Positions 1 to 11,098 are shown, numbered from the stretch's first letter. The stretch is DNA of 64,000 nucleotides from Oreohelix idahoensis (GCA_024509875.1 JAMPIV010018956.1:434001-498000); one strand, 5' to 3'. Numbers and translations: made by a program. The notes: generated from the letters alone by a model not told the origin.

Positions 1-1
1 A

Positions 2-226
2 ACGTATCTGTGGCCTATTTTCAAATACAGCGGAAGACGCAGTCAACGCTTAAATAAATTACACATGCCCAAGCCTAGGCTCGACTTATTCAAGAAAAGT
101 TTAGCTTTTTCTGCTGCTCATCTGTGGAATACTCTTCCACACGACTTAAAAAATACTCTTAGTCCATATTCATTCAATCACAGACTTTTCAAATACATCA
201 TGAGTGCAGATTATATGCCACCCTAA
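2..226 (+). CDS. LINE ORF2 C-terminus (partial)
   Basis: An open frame entering from the left edge ends at TAA 224-226. It reads as the C-terminal tail found after the reverse transcriptase in CR1/L2/Jockey-type LINEs, with the characteristic KKSLAFSAAHLWNTLP stretch (a serine/alanine run then LWN-LP). The reverse transcriptase core would lie left of the window. The clade is an inference from this tail; no RT motif is visible here. Confidence 0.6.
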   Translation, partial: TYLWPIFKYSGRRSQRLNKLHMPKPRLDLFKKSLAFSAAHLWNTLPHDLKNTLSPYSFNHRLFKYIMSADYMPP

Positions 227-634
<408 letters not shown>

Positions 635-769
635 TTATTTTTATTTATTTTATTTTTACATTCATTATTATTATTATTATTCTTTGTTAATGTTAAAAAC
701 GTACTTTAATTATGATGATTATTGCACATGTAATATTACTTTTATAATGATAAATGCCATAATTATGCT

Positions 770-907
770 TAAAGTAAATGTGAGGATGAAAGGATATAGT
801 ATATATGATGAGAGAGAGAGGAAGGGCAGAATGTCAGACGGGCCTGCGTGCCCAATTCTTAACCCTTTGAAAATAAAGTTCGTTCGTTCGTTCGTTCGTT
901 CGTTCGT
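770..907 (+). mobile_element. second LINE 3' end, (GTTC)n tail
   Basis: A short, 5'-truncated copy of the same 3' end block as at 436-518: an AG-rich run, GACGGGCCTGCGTGCC and the CCCTTTGAAAATAAAG terminus. It ends in about seven GTTC units (878-907) instead of CTAT. Spurious open frames cross it. No target-site duplication could be assigned. Confidence 0.7.
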
Positions 908-1333
908 ACTTACAAGCAATAAATGGGGTTATAAAAACATCGACATCACACAGCGGAAATGCAAACCAATGTAATCTGACTAAACAGCTTGATGTTCTAG
1001 ATATTGCAGATGAATTTACTCATCTGTCTCATAACCATAATCAGGTGCAAGATAAAATTATAATACTCAATAAGAATTCACATTGGTCTGAAAATTCACT
1101 GGGAAAAGACAAAGATAATGAGAATAAATGCAAGAAATGATAACAAGGTTGAACATGAAGAAACACAACTAAAAGATGGTAGAATCATAGACAAATCTTG
1201 GCAGCAATACGAAGTTGGAGGGACAGACAAAAATATTAAAATAAGAATACAAAAAGTAAGAGGAGCTTCCATTGGGAAACATGGACGTCAAAAGAAATCA
1301 AGTCTGACATGAAAATAAGAATCTTCAACTCAA

Positions 1334-1632
1334 ATGTCAAGTCAGTCCTATTGTATGGCTCTGTCAAGTCAGTCCTGTTGTATGGCTCTGTCAAGTCAGT
1401 CCTGTTGTATGGCTGTCAAGTCAGTCCTATTGTATGGCTCTGTCAAGTCAGTCTTATTGTATGGCTCTGACAAGTCAGTTCTATTGTATGGCTCTGTCAA
1501 GTCAGTCCTATTGTATGGCTCTGACAAGTCAGTTCTATTGTATGGCTCTGTCAAGTCAGTCCTATTGTATGGCTCTGACAAGTCAGTTCTATTGTATGGC
1601 TCTGTCAAGTCAGTCCTATTTTATGGCTCTGA
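1334..1632 (+). repeat. 27-bp coding-derived tandem array (A)
   Basis: About eleven head-to-tail copies of a 27-bp unit that in the LINE frame encodes VKSVLLYGS, a nonapeptide present once in the intact LINE-1 at 16803-16829. Later units alternate V and D as first residue, so a 54-bp higher-order period is visible. One unit is shortened and shifts frame. A related eight-copy array is at 20340-20560. Confidence 0.9.
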
Positions 1633-1948
1633 AAGATAAAGAACAATAAGAAAAGTTACAGACTTCCATAAATGGGTGCTAACATAGAATATAAGGTTTG
1701 AAATGGTATTACAAAGTCACAAATGTGGAACTGATGACAAATACCAGACAAGTGCCAGTGGAACAAGAGATGAGAAAAAGATGCTGGTGATGGATACAAC
1801 AAACATTGAGGAAACCTGTTGATAGCATTACAAGGTGGTCCTTGTTCTGAAATCCCCAGGGAAAGAAAGGCAGAGGTAGACTAAAAAACACGTGGAGAAG
1901 AGAAATGGAGACAAATGAAACTGATGAAGAAAACATGGAAAGAACTTG

Positions 1949-2125
1949 AGCTGTTGTCATGTGACAGGTGGACTTGAGCTGTTGTCATGTTACAGGTGGA
2001 CTTGAGCTGTTGTCATGTGACAGGTGTACTTGAGCTGTTGTCATGTGACAGGATGAGCTGTTGTCATGTGACAGGAGGACTTGGCATGTGTTTGTTGAAG
2101 GTCTATGTGAGCTGTTGACTCATGA
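1949..2125 (+). repeat. LINE C-terminal tandem array (A)
   Basis: About five imperfect copies of a 27-29 bp unit around CTTGAGCTGTTGTCATGTGA. It comes from the last codons of LINE-1 (single copy near 17147-17175). The corresponding region of copy B (20826-21020) is also amplified, with a diverged unit. Confidence 0.8.
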
Positions 2126-2386
2126 CAGGAGGACTTGGCATGTGTTTGTTAAAGGTCTTGGGGAGCTAAAGGGTATATTGATTATTGATCACCAATCACA
2201 AACACTTTAATCAGTCACCATTTAACAGCCTCAGAACACAAACAAATTCTTCAACTTGACATGGGCTGCTAAAGGATGACAAGCTCAGCAACTCTTGTTT
2301 ATCAACAACAACAACCTCTTGTTAAAATAAACTAGTCTAAACTTTCAAAGACTCTTTTTGCAAGAGCATTGTTATGTCAGTAAGTA

Positions 2387-3914
2387 TACTGTTCAAAAAA
2401 AGAAACGCATAGCTACTGAAGGCACAAACATAGCCATAATTTTGACATTCAATAACTTTTTTAATTTAATGAGTTCATTGTTCAAATTGCACACAAGAAT
2501 ACCTTAGGGTTCAACCAATCATTTGACAGTTGTTTTGCATCTGGGTCACGAGAGTTTTTTTGGCGTACGAGCTTTCCCGTTAGTATGGTGTGTGGCCTCC
2601 TCTTGCATCGATCAGCGACTGGCATCTCCTGGGCATGGATGCGATCAGACGTCTGATGTGGGATGGCTGCCCACTCTTCCTGAAGTGCCTGGAACAGATC
2701 ACAATGATTGGCTGGAGTAACGTCTCGGCGACAAACACATCTATGCAGCTCATCCCACAGGTGCTCAATCGGACTCATGTCTGGAGACAGGGATGGCCAT
2801 GGAAGGGTGAGAATGTTGTTGGCAGTCAGGAACTGCATAGTCAACTGTGCACAATGGGGTCTGGCATTGTCCTATTGAAACACAGACCTTTGGGCAGCCA
2901 AAAGTGGAAGGACATGGGGGGAAGAATTTCATTGACGTATCGTTGCACATTCAAGCCTCCTTCAATGTGCACCAATTGACTCCTTCTGTTGTAACTGATC
3001 ATTCCCCACACCATTGCACCTCCACCACCATGCCGCGGAGCTTCATCAACACAATTTTGGGCAAAACGTTCATATCGCCTACAATAGACCCTACGCCGTC
3101 TATCATGATGCTGCAACAAAAAGAAAGATTCGTCACTAAACCAGACACGTCTCCATTGATTGTCAGCTGCCCAGGGATGATCCTGGTTGGCCCAAAGAAG
3201 TCGATTTTGGCAATGGCAGCATGTAAGGACAGGTCCTCGGGGAGGTCATTGTGCCCAAAGTCCAGCGTCATGCAGTCTATTCCGGACAGTTTGATCAGAC
3301 ACATGACGTCCTGCAGGCAATGACTGGGCAGTTGAAGAAGCTGCTGTAAACCTGTCTCTGAGGTGACGAAGCATGAATAAAGCGATCCTCTGCTGCTGTT
3401 GTCACTCTGGGTCGTCCACTGTGATGCCGGTCTTCAACTGAGCCAGTGGCTTGGAATACGGTGCCAAAGTCGACTGATGATACTCTGATGCACGTTTAGA
3501 TGCCTGGCAACCTGACTTTGACTTTTGCCTGCATGCAGTCGGCCAATAGCAATGTTCCTTAAATTTATCGATAGAGACGCCATAAATGTCTGCTTGAAAA
3601 TGAACTGAATTTTTTGTGTATAGTGTTATCCTTTTATAGGGTTTCAGTTTTGTAGTCAGTGAATAGTGTTCACCTCAAATTTTGTTGCTTTGACATGCGC
3701 GCAACATGAGCTGTGGTCAAAAATTGCGTCATTAACACTATTGACCACTGCGTTGTAACGATTACAAAAACGAACGCAATTCAGGTCAACACGTGCATTT
3801 GACACTGCAAAGAACATTTGAGGCTGGTTTTTATATACCCTAGCACCAAATTTTACTTACAAACTTATAAAATCACGCCCTCGGATAGCTATGCGTTTCT
3901 TTTTTTGAACAGTA
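2387..3914 (-). mobile_element. Tc1/mariner transposon, 1528 bp
   Basis: Perfect 29-bp terminal inverted repeats starting TACTGTTCAAAAAAAGAAAC bound the element. It is flanked by a TA duplication (2385-2386 and 3915-3916). The paralogous locus at 21321-21326 has the single uninterrupted TA, which proves the insertion and its limits. The length is typical of Tc1 elements. Confidence 0.95.
2482..3600 (-). pseudogene. Tc1-type DDE transposase, frameshifted
   Basis: Read from 3600 down to about 2482 the frames give an N-terminal helix-turn-helix region (about 3560-3340), the first catalytic region including a WFSDES-like area disrupted near 3130, GGGGAMVWGMIS (about 3030), and the C-terminal LPWPSLSPDMSPIEHLWDEL box (about 2790-2730) with the D34E-type aspartate and glutamate. 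The pieces lie in at least three frames with several indels, so no active enzyme is encoded. The family is Tc1-like, expected to cut and paste at TA. Confidence 0.9.
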
Positions 3915-3916
3915 TA

Positions 3917-4442
3917 TTTTACTGAGTTTATAAAACTATAGATTATATTGTTTGGTTTTTTTTTTTCAACAATTCTTGTACTTTATAATAACTGCTTGTC
4001 AAAATGCTATAAAGAATCAGTCAGAATGTATGTAATAATTTAAATATATCATGCTGTGTAATCAAAATCCAGATTTTGATGAATGTAAGCAGGAGTATAA
4101 TGGAGACTTCCAGAATCAAGATGCTAATATTGAGGTGGGATGTTATATGTACCATTGTTTAAACAAACTATATCAGGCAGTTAATTAGCCTTACATGCAT
4201 GTTGTATATACCGTTGTTTAGAAAAACTATATTTGCCAGTTAATTAGCCTTAAATGTTGTATATACCATTGTTTAGACAAAGTATATCAGCAAGTTAAGT
4301 GGCCTTATATGTTGTATGTACCATTGTTTAGACAAACTATATCAGACAGCTAATTAACTTTGTATGTTGTATGTATCATTAAGTCAAACTATATCAGACA
4401 GTTAATTAACCTTATTTGTTGTATGTATCATTATTTATATAC
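3917..4442 (+). repeat. Spacer and 55-bp satellite, block A
   Basis: From about 4139 a 55-bp unit, TTATATGTTGTATGTACCAT then TGTTTAGACAAACTATATCA and GACAGTTAATTAACC, repeats with variants. The left part (3917-4138) is AT-rich unique spacer shared with copy B. Units contain TTAATTAA, two overlapping piggyBac target sites. Confidence 0.85.
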
Positions 4443-5268
4443 ACTTGGTTAGACTGCGCAGACTACTCTGGCTTGGCCATGTCCGCCGCATGGAAGATGG
4501 TCGCATCCCGAAAGATATCTTCTTACTTACTTACTTAGTCATTCCCCTTGTAGCGTGAGGTGTAGAGGTTTGGAAGAGAGAGCACCAGACTATTCTATTA
4601 GCTGTCTTCTTCCTGGCCTGGTTCCATTCTAGTCCTCGGTCCTTCAAAGATTGTCTAATGTTGTCCTCCCAGCGAACTCTGGGTCGTCCTGGGGGTCTGG
4701 ATCCCTGGCTCTTTGTTTCCCATGCTTGTCGTGGTAGCCGATCTTCTCCCATTCTGCAGACATGGCCAAACCATCTTAGTTGGGACTGTTCTACTTGGGT
4801 CTGCAGCGGGTGGCATTTTAGGCCTTGACGTATCATCTGGTTGCGGACCATGTCTCTTCTTGTTACTTCAACCACCTTTCTCAGATACCTCTTTTCTGAG
4901 GTTTGGATCTGGCTTTTGTGGGTTGTAGTCATTGCCCATGACTTGCATCCATATGTCAAGACTAAGATATCTTCTTCGGGCAACTAACAGTTGGGTGACC
5001 ATAGCTGGGGTTTAAAGATGTGTGCAAGAGAGATATGAGGGCACCGGACATAAATCCAGCAACATGGGAGGTTGAAGCTGCCGATTGCACCAAGTGACAA
5101 TGTTATTTACGGTGGCACCTCAGATTGGGCGAAAAGAAGCTCACTCAACAAGCCGAAGAGAGGAGAAAACATCGAAAGGAGCATCAGGAAAATAAGTAGC
5201 TGAGGGCTGTCACCTCAGGGGCGCATTCCCATAGTCAGCTATGACTGAAGGGGCTATTATTATTATTA
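4443..5268 (+). pseudogene. LINE-10 C-terminus with (ATT)n tail
   Basis: A 5'-truncated LINE 3' end encoding the RLLWLGHVRRMEDGRIPKD region that follows the RT in RTE-like elements. It then runs through an untranslated tail to (ATT)n at about 5253-5267. LINE-3 at 4525-4963 interrupts it. The uninterrupted paralog is at 24576-24955, where the frame (LGHVRGMEDG to KKVTQ stop) is open for 86 codons. Confidence 0.75.
4525..4963 (-). mobile_element. LINE-3 3' fragment, (TAAG)n tail
   Basis: A minus-strand insert inside LINE-10, bounded by a 13-bp target-site duplication AAGATATCTTCTT (4512-4524 and 4964-4976). The paralog at 24640 is uninterrupted. It encodes the LINE C-terminal region YGCKSWAMTTT, LRWFGHVCRM and RPPGRPRVRWEDN. 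It ends in a (TAAG)n tail at 4525-4538 (read on minus). Other LINE-3 copies are at 17936-19930 and 53663-54092. Confidence 0.9.
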
Positions 5269-5373
5269 GATAAACTATATCATGCAGTTAATTAAGTTTA
5301 TTTGTTGTATGTACCATTGTTTAGACAAACTATATCAGACAGTTAATTAACCTTATATGTTGTACAACTCCAG
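5269..5373 (+). repeat. 55-bp satellite block
   Basis: About two units of the 55-bp satellite resume directly after the (ATT)n tail of LINE-10, as they do at 24956 in copy B. Confidence 0.8.
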
Positions 5374-5625
5374 TGTCAAGGCCATTCAATTATATAGCTC
5401 TAGTTTATAGCATTCTGAAATGTCCAGGGTAAAAGAGTTTTTGGGAGACTCAAAAACACATAGTAGAGAACTGGATACAACATTCAAAGATATGAGTCAG
5501 TCATGGAAACACCTTGAGCTAATAGTATACAACAATAGGAGTTGGCATACATTTGTTGAAGACCTAGGCTGTTTAGGGAGTGATAAGGTAGTAATCTTGT
5601 GTTATCCACTGTTAAAGTGCCACCA
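5374..5625 (+). pseudogene. RTE LINE C-terminal relic
   Basis: The frame SSVKAIQLYSSSL through MSQSWKHLELI and SWHTFVEDLGCLG matches the layout of the extreme C-terminus of RTE-type LINEs (LLYGSE, then -LE-, then W-FV--L). It is 5'-truncated and lacks the region between. A near-identical copy lies at 35181-35416, just upstream of the zinc-finger gene. Confidence 0.6.
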
Positions 5626-6645
5626 CTAATATGTACGCCTGTGCTGGGTATGCGCCAGGCCACACAGGCTAATTCTGTAGATATGAGGTAGGTACTACTA
5701 TCACTGTAGCTGTGTCTGGAATGTTGACATGGGTGTATGTAGATTCAGTCACACACCACAGTACGTACGTAAGAGTACATGTAGGAGTCAAAAAAGGTTG
5801 TAAACGACTGGAACAGCTCGATACTGTTTATTACGTTACAACACAGACACGATGACATAAATGAAACACAGTCGACAGCAAGAACACTAATCATCTCTGC
5901 ACTCAAAAAAGACTGCACACTCTGCAGTTATGATCATAGTCATGGCCTATAAATCTCTACACCTCTCATCAATGCACAAAGACTGCATCTACGGCAGTTA
6001 TCATAATAGTCATGGCCTATAAATCTCTACACCTCTCATCAGTGCACAAAGACTGCATCTACGGCAGTTATATAATAGTCATGGCCTATAAATCTCTACA
6101 CCTCTCATCAATGCACAAAGATTGCATCTACGGCAGTTATCATAATAGACAAGGCCTATATAATAGCTTCACAGAAATCCATACTGCAGTCTATCAAATA
6201 GGCTGTACACACAGCAAAAACATAAGTCGACATCTTCTTAAGCACTGCGCAGGCATACATCCTCAAAACACCAGGCTGACTGGCTCGGCCCACGCCCAGA
6301 AAAAAACCACTCTCTGGGATCACACACTTCTCCCGCCAAAAAAACCCGACACAAGAAAATGGCTGTTTTGAACACAGCTCCCACAATAATCCATGCGGAC
6401 TAGCCGCGAGCTATTCACATACAGCTCAAAATATTTCAGAATAAATTCATCTCAACACTTGAGATGAATAGCGTTCCCCACGCTTTTCTGACTGTTCTAT
6501 CATATTTTTTGTTTGAACAATCAAGCTAATCAAGCCTACAAGCACCACAACCCAAAATCTAACTTGTCCAATAAGCATTTTAAAGACTTACTTCCCCTGG
6601 ATTAAATAGAACTAACAAAACTAATACAACACCAAATCTTTTCTT
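5626..6645. other. Unassigned region with 70-bp repeats
   Basis: No gene recognised. About three tandem copies of a 68-70 bp unit starting GTCATGGCCTATAAATCTCT occupy 5939-6160. On the minus strand an AATAAA lies near 5838. The stretch 5631-6386 begins TGTACG and ends CCCACA, so a degenerate solo LTR is possible, but no matching LTR or clean target duplication was found. A 10-bp palindrome (TTCATCTCAA, 3-nt loop, complement) lies near 6448. Confidence 0.4.
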
Positions 6646-6661
6646 AACAAGCATCATCATC

Positions 6662-8517
6662 TCATCTCAACCCGTAACCTGTCATGGGTCGTAGGGGTGC
6701 CATGGTGGAAGCATCAGCAGACAGGGTCCTCCACTGCTCTCTATCCTCAGCAATGCGTACAAGTGTGGAAAAACCGTGTCCTGCCCATTCTTTGATGTTA
6801 TCAGCCCAGGATTTTCTCTGCCTTCCTCTTCTCCGTTTACCTTCGACTGTTCCCTGAAGGATCGTTTTCGAAAGGGAGTCATGACGAGTTACATGCCCAA
6901 ACCAGGCAAGCTTTCGATGTTTCACTATTGACAAAAGTGGTTCTTGGTGGCCTGCATAGGTGTTTATCTTCTCTCTAACATAGACATTTGTTTTGTGCTC
7001 TTTATAGCAAATGCGCAAAATTCTTCTATAACATTTATGCTCGAAAGCCTGAATCCTTCGCTCCGTATCTGCAGTGAGTGTCCAGCTCTCACACCCATAC
7101 AAGAGAATAGATAATACAAGTGATTTGTATAATTTGATCTTCACAGGAAAACTGATGTTACTTTTCCAGATCACATTCAACCTTGTCATGGCAGCTGAGG
7201 CCATCTCAAGTCTTGTCTTGATTTCTTTACTTGATCTTCCATCACTACATATAGTGGACCCGAGATATTTAAAGGTGTTAACTTCTTCTAACGTTTGCCC
7301 ATTTAACGTAATGTTGGTCGGAACATGTTTCTTATGGCTATTCACCAATATCTTGCTTTTTTCTATATTAATTTCCATCCCATACGTTCTTGTTACTTTC
7401 TCCAGTCTAGAGGTAAGGTCTTGAAGTTCTGATTCTGATCCAGCTATCAGATCAATATCATCAGCAAAACGTAGGTTGCACAGAGGTCGGCCTCCAATCG
7501 ATATGGTTGATTTATAATCGTAGAGAGCCTCCTGCATAATATGTTCTAGATATATATTAAAGAGCACTGGTGACAGGATACATCCTTGGCGAACTCCTAC
7601 AGTTGTTTTGAAAAATTCTCCAATGTCGTTGCTTGCAAAAACAGCACTGCTTGCGTCCTTGTATAGTGCTTCAATGATATCTATGATGTTGGTATCAAAA
7701 TTGAATTTTCTCATTACTTGCCATAAGCCTTCATGCCAGACTCGATCGAAGGCTTTTGTGAAATCGATGAAGTTATGGTATAAATCGTGTTGATGTTGGA
7801 GATGTTTTTCGATAAGTAATCTAATATTGAAGATTTGTTCTGAGGTACTTCTTTTTGGTCTAAAGCCAGCCTGTTTCTCTGACAAGATTTCTTCTGAATT
7901 CTGTTTTATTCTGTTCAAAAGTATCCTTAACATCACCTTACTTGGATGACTAATAAGGCTAATGGTTCTGTAGTTCTTGCACATTTTTAGATTTCCTTTC
8001 TTTGGAAGTGGTATTACTAATGACTGCGTCCATTCTTTTGGCCATTTTTTTGTACTCCATATCTTCTGGCAAATTGTTGTCATGATTTTTACTATATCTG
8101 GTCCTCCATATTTCAAGAGCTCTGCTGGGATATTATCCACACCCGGTGACTTCCCTCCTTTCATCGAACATATAGCCTCTTCCACTCTTCCCGTAATATT
8201 GCTGCATTTCTGAGTTCCCCATTTTCGCACTTAATGTTGTTTAATATGCCTAAGTCAGTGTCAAGTTTACAGTTATATAATTCTTTACAATATTCTGTCC
8301 ACCTTCTCATTACAGCTGTTTTTTCATTGAGCAGAGCCCCATTGCTATCTTCTATGACAGTTACCCTGGGCTGTTGGGGTTTTGATAGTTTTCTTAATGT
8401 TTCAAAAGCTGCCTTGCTGTTACCTTTTATTAGCCCCGTATTAATGGACTCACATTGATCAGCTACCCATTTTTCTTTGGCCTGTTTCATTTTCTTCCTA
8501 ATATTTTTATTCACCAT
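6662..8517 (-). pseudogene. LINE-2 A reverse transcriptase ORF
   Basis: One long frame (8230 to 6662, 522 codons) holds the complete RT: KKGNLKMCKNYRTISL, the AGFRPKRST block, FIDFTKAFDRVWHEGLW, GVRQGCILSPVLFN and the catalytic LRFADDID (about 7450). After it comes the C-terminal region YGCESWTLTADTERRIQ, LAWFGHVTRHDS and RRRGRQRKSWADNI. The N-terminal linker frame (8517-8161) is separated from it by a single-base deletion near 8186 relative to copy B. The RT core itself looks undamaged, so this is a young insertion. It would reverse-transcribe LINE RNA at nicked target DNA. Confidence 0.9.
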
Positions 8518-8519
8518 AC

Positions 8520-8797
8520 CGCGGTAGCATAGTGGTTAGTGCACTGGCTTCCTAGCGCAGTGGTCTATGGTTCGATCCCCAGATGAGGCGGAAAAATTTT
8601 TAGGCCACAAACGGCTCCTGGGTCGACCCAGCCCCGAATGGGTACCAGAGCTACTCTGGGAAGGTTAAGGCGGCCGGCGTGATGCCGACCACATCACCCC
8701 TCGTGTGCCGACGGTCAAGATAATATGGGCCTAACACCATATTCCCAATATGCCTCAATGGGCGTGTAACGGGTTCCTTTACCTTTTTTTTTTTTTT
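8520..8797 (+). mobile_element. tRNA-derived SINE, copy 1
   Basis: The 278-bp insert sits in LINE-2 A exactly where copy B (13310) is uninterrupted. The head is tRNA-like, with a pol III A box TAGCATAGTGGTTAGTGC (8525-8542) and a B box GGTTCGATCCC (near 8570). The body contains GGGTCGACCCAGCC and GCCGGCGTGATGCCG and ends in a T-rich run (8784-8797). The likely target duplication is only ATAC. It is related to copy 2 at 30123-30394 over its whole length. Confidence 0.9.
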
Positions 8798-9108
8798 ATA
8801 CTGTACTGCCATGCTGTTTCAGGAACCTCTTTCTTAACCTTTTTCATTTCCCGCCGTATATCACATAACTTCAGAATGTCATCTGTAACCCATGGTTTGT
8901 TTATTTTCTTTCTTTTACCAAGTATTTCTAACAAGCATAGTACATGCAAATGTAATATAACATCTTCATCAGGGACAGAGGCATAAACAGTTGAGAAAAG
9001 AAAATAATATATACTTAAAAATGTATCATGTAGTTGTCAAACTGGGGCAATGTTTAAGACTGAAGTGGTTTGTTTCAAACTTGAATATGTTCAATATTTT
9101 GTTTTCAG

Positions 9109-9223
9109 GGACACGCAGTGAAGATAAAAATTGAAGGTGAGGAAGATGGTCATGTCTCTGCAGGGAGAGAGAGTATGAGGACCAGTTCCACATCTGTATA
9201 TCCTGCTGGGGACAATTTACTCA
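9109..9223 (+). CDS. Candidate host exon (115 nt)
   Basis: A polypyrimidine tract and AG (TTTTGTTTTCAG, ending 9108) precede 115 nt that are open in only one frame (GHAVKIKIEGEEDGHVSAG and on, 38 codons plus one base). GTAATG follows at 9224. The acidic, low-complexity peptide is not recognised. It could belong to the zinc-finger gene at 35-38 kb, but its exit phase (1) does not match the entry phase of the exon at 35465, so another exon or a different gene is needed. No RNA evidence is available. Confidence 0.4.
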
Positions 9224-9889
9224 GTAATGCTTTATAACTTTTTAACATAAATGTAACTTGTGCTCAATATGTTACCACTTTCAACAAATATGTAACATAA
9301 TAAGTGTTATTTATACACATCTACCACAAACATCATAATTTGTTTGTGTTTTTACACTATATGCATACATGTGTGGATTTTTTTTTTTTTCAGCTACCTT
9401 TAGTCCCGACATAAAATCCCTTGCAGCAAATTTGACATGTTTGAGGCAGTGGCGTACCGAGGATTTTTAGCGCCTGAGGCGGTCCATGAAATAATGCATC
9501 CCTGGTCACTGCCAGACACAATTCTTGTTCATGTTGTAGACAAATCAAAAGACAGTTTAAAGGACAATATCAAGCACTGTCGTGACTTTTAAATTCTATT
9601 AAGAACACCAAGATGAATTATTGGGAAAATATGAAATTTATGAATTAAGTAAACACAAAATACATAAACCGCTCTTTCTAATGATGATTACTTGATGTAA
9701 AGGTATATAGATGAGCAGATGTAGTTTGAGATCATGATCTTCTGTTAGCACATTCTTTTCTTCCAAAACAAAAAAATAAAACTCAAAATATTGTGTATAA
9801 TGTGTGTCATGGTGTTCGTTAGCTGTTCGAGAAACTGCTTGTTCGTAAATCAAGCAAACCATTTAGAAGCCCATCCCTGTGTTACCGGG
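9224..9889. other. Intergenic or intronic, hAT-like terminus
   Basis: AT-rich sequence without a supported gene. At 9453 the string CAGTGGCGTACCGAGG resembles the terminal inverted repeat of many hAT elements, but no matching right terminus was found. The rest shows nothing recognisable. Confidence 0.35.
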
Positions 9890-10128
9890 GCCCGAAAGAG
9901 GAGCAAAGAATATTAACACTGTCCCCTGCCAAGCATGTCGTAGAAAGCGACTAAGGAGGGTTGGGCATGGGGCTGGTTACCCCATCCTGTAAAAAATTTA
10001 AACCACAAAAAACTTCAACAAACATAGACAAGTCAATTAAGGATAATAAAACCCAGCCATCCAAGACAGGGGAAGGTCCTCTCGCAGGGAGGCATATGAT
10101 GGAACACAGAGAAAGCTGAAAGTAGTCT

Positions 10129-11098
10129 GTGTTACTGACTAACCTTCTTTCTTCTAGGAGAACTTCCAGATTTGGCACCTGGAATGTCCAGAGATTAAAC
10201 GAACAAGGGAAAGTGGCACAAGTAGCAGCAGAAATGAGGGAATATAAAATCGAGGTTCTGGGACTGTGTGAAACAAAGTGGAAAGGGGGTAGACAAGAAG
10301 AAACTCATTACAGGTGAATTGGTGCTGTCCTCAGGGCATGAAGACGTAAGTTCACACCACAGTGAAGAGGTAGCTCTTATGTTATCTAAAGAAGCACAGA
10401 AAGCACTCATTGAATGGGAAGCTGTTGGACCCAGAATAATAACAGCTATTTTTAAAACAGCTAAAAAGAAAATAAATGTAAATGTCATCCAATGTTATGC
10501 ACCAACTAATGACAAAGAAAAGTCTGTGAAAGAAGCATTTTATACTAGACTACAGGAAATTATGGAAAAGGTAAAAAGAAGAGACATCACAATTTTGATG
10601 GGTGACATGAATGCAAAGATAGGTACAGTCAATACCGGATTTGAAGACGTCATGGGAAAACATGGGCTAGGAATAATGAATGACAATGGGGAACTATTCT
10701 CAAACTTCTGTGCTTCAAATCAACTGGCTATAGGTGGAAGCATGTTTCCACATAAGAGAATACACAAGGCAACATGGATATCACCAGACCATAGAACAGA
10801 AAATCAGATTGATCATATATGCAAAAACAAGAAGTTTAGATCATCATTGCAGGATGTAAAGGTATTTAGAGGAGCAGATGTGGCATCAGATCACCACCTT
10901 CTGATAGCCAAAGTAAAAATGAAACTCAAGAGATATGCTACAATGCAAAATTATAGACAACAATTTAATGTAGGACATCTAAGAAACAAGAGACAAATTT
11001 GCGGTCACAATATCCAACAAATTCCAAGTGCTCCAACAACTGGAAGATGTAGAGAATACAGAAGACTATTGGCAGCAAATCAAAATGGTATGGAATGA
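10129..11098 (+). pseudogene. LINE-1 APE-type endonuclease
   Basis: The exonuclease-endonuclease-phosphatase domain that nicks target DNA to prime reverse transcription. Visible motifs are FGTWNVQRL (about 10168), LGLCETKW with the catalytic glutamate (about 10258), IQCYAPT (about 10489), MGDMNAKIG (about 10600) and the C-terminal SDHH with the catalytic histidine (about 10888). A frameshift near 10290 separates the first 60 codons from the rest and removes the GHGVA-like segment. Related proteins are often annotated as craniofacial development protein 2-like because of their RTE origin. Confidence 0.9.

Larger units (their letters stand above)
908..2175 (+). pseudogene. RTE LINE-1 RT relic, copy A
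   Basis: Decayed reverse transcriptase and C-terminus of the RTE-type LINE called LINE-1 here. It aligns base by base with the better copy at 16380-17230: a degenerate catalytic-box region near 1000-1030, the conserved KTKIMRINA-like stretch at 1108-1135, the LLYGS block (here amplified) and the terminal WHVFVEGL end at about 2090. Stops and frameshifts are frequent. It shares an unusual internal deletion (1050-1085) with the copy at 20030, so the two descend from one duplication. Confidence 0.75.
1015..5361 (+). repeat. Segmental duplication copy A
   Basis: This interval is collinear with about 20025-25050: LINE-1 relic, spacer, 55-bp satellite, LINE-10 3' end, satellite. Copy A carries a Tc1 element (2387-3914) and a LINE-3 insert (4525-4963) that copy B lacks. 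Copy B carries piggyBac-1 (21883-24512) that copy A lacks, with the uninserted TTAA present here near 4379. The differences look like insertions made after the duplication. Confidence 0.85.
6655..8929 (-). mobile_element. LINE-2 copy A (RTE-like), 5'-truncated
   Basis: A minus-strand LINE flanked by a 9-bp target-site duplication AACAAGCAT (6646-6654 and 8930-8938). Homology to LINE-2 copy B (11454-14959) stops at 8929, so the endonuclease half is missing. The 3' end (6655-6670) is a short GAT-rich tail. A tRNA-type SINE has inserted at 8520-8797. Confidence 0.9.

Noticed and set aside
2523..3323. Plus-strand open frames over the Tc1 element
   Set aside because: Shadows of the minus-strand transposase; they carry no domain.
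5631..6386. Solo LTR (TG...CA bounded)
   Set aside because: Flanking bases do not form a clean duplication and no second LTR or retroviral coding sequence is nearby; left as unassigned.
8520..8592. A tRNA gene
   Set aside because: A and B boxes are present but the cloverleaf is degenerate, the sequence continues into a SINE body, and it is duplicated at 30123-30394 with a target duplication.
9453..9889. A complete hAT element starting CAGTGGCGTA
   Set aside because: No matching right terminus or target duplication was found; at most a fragment.
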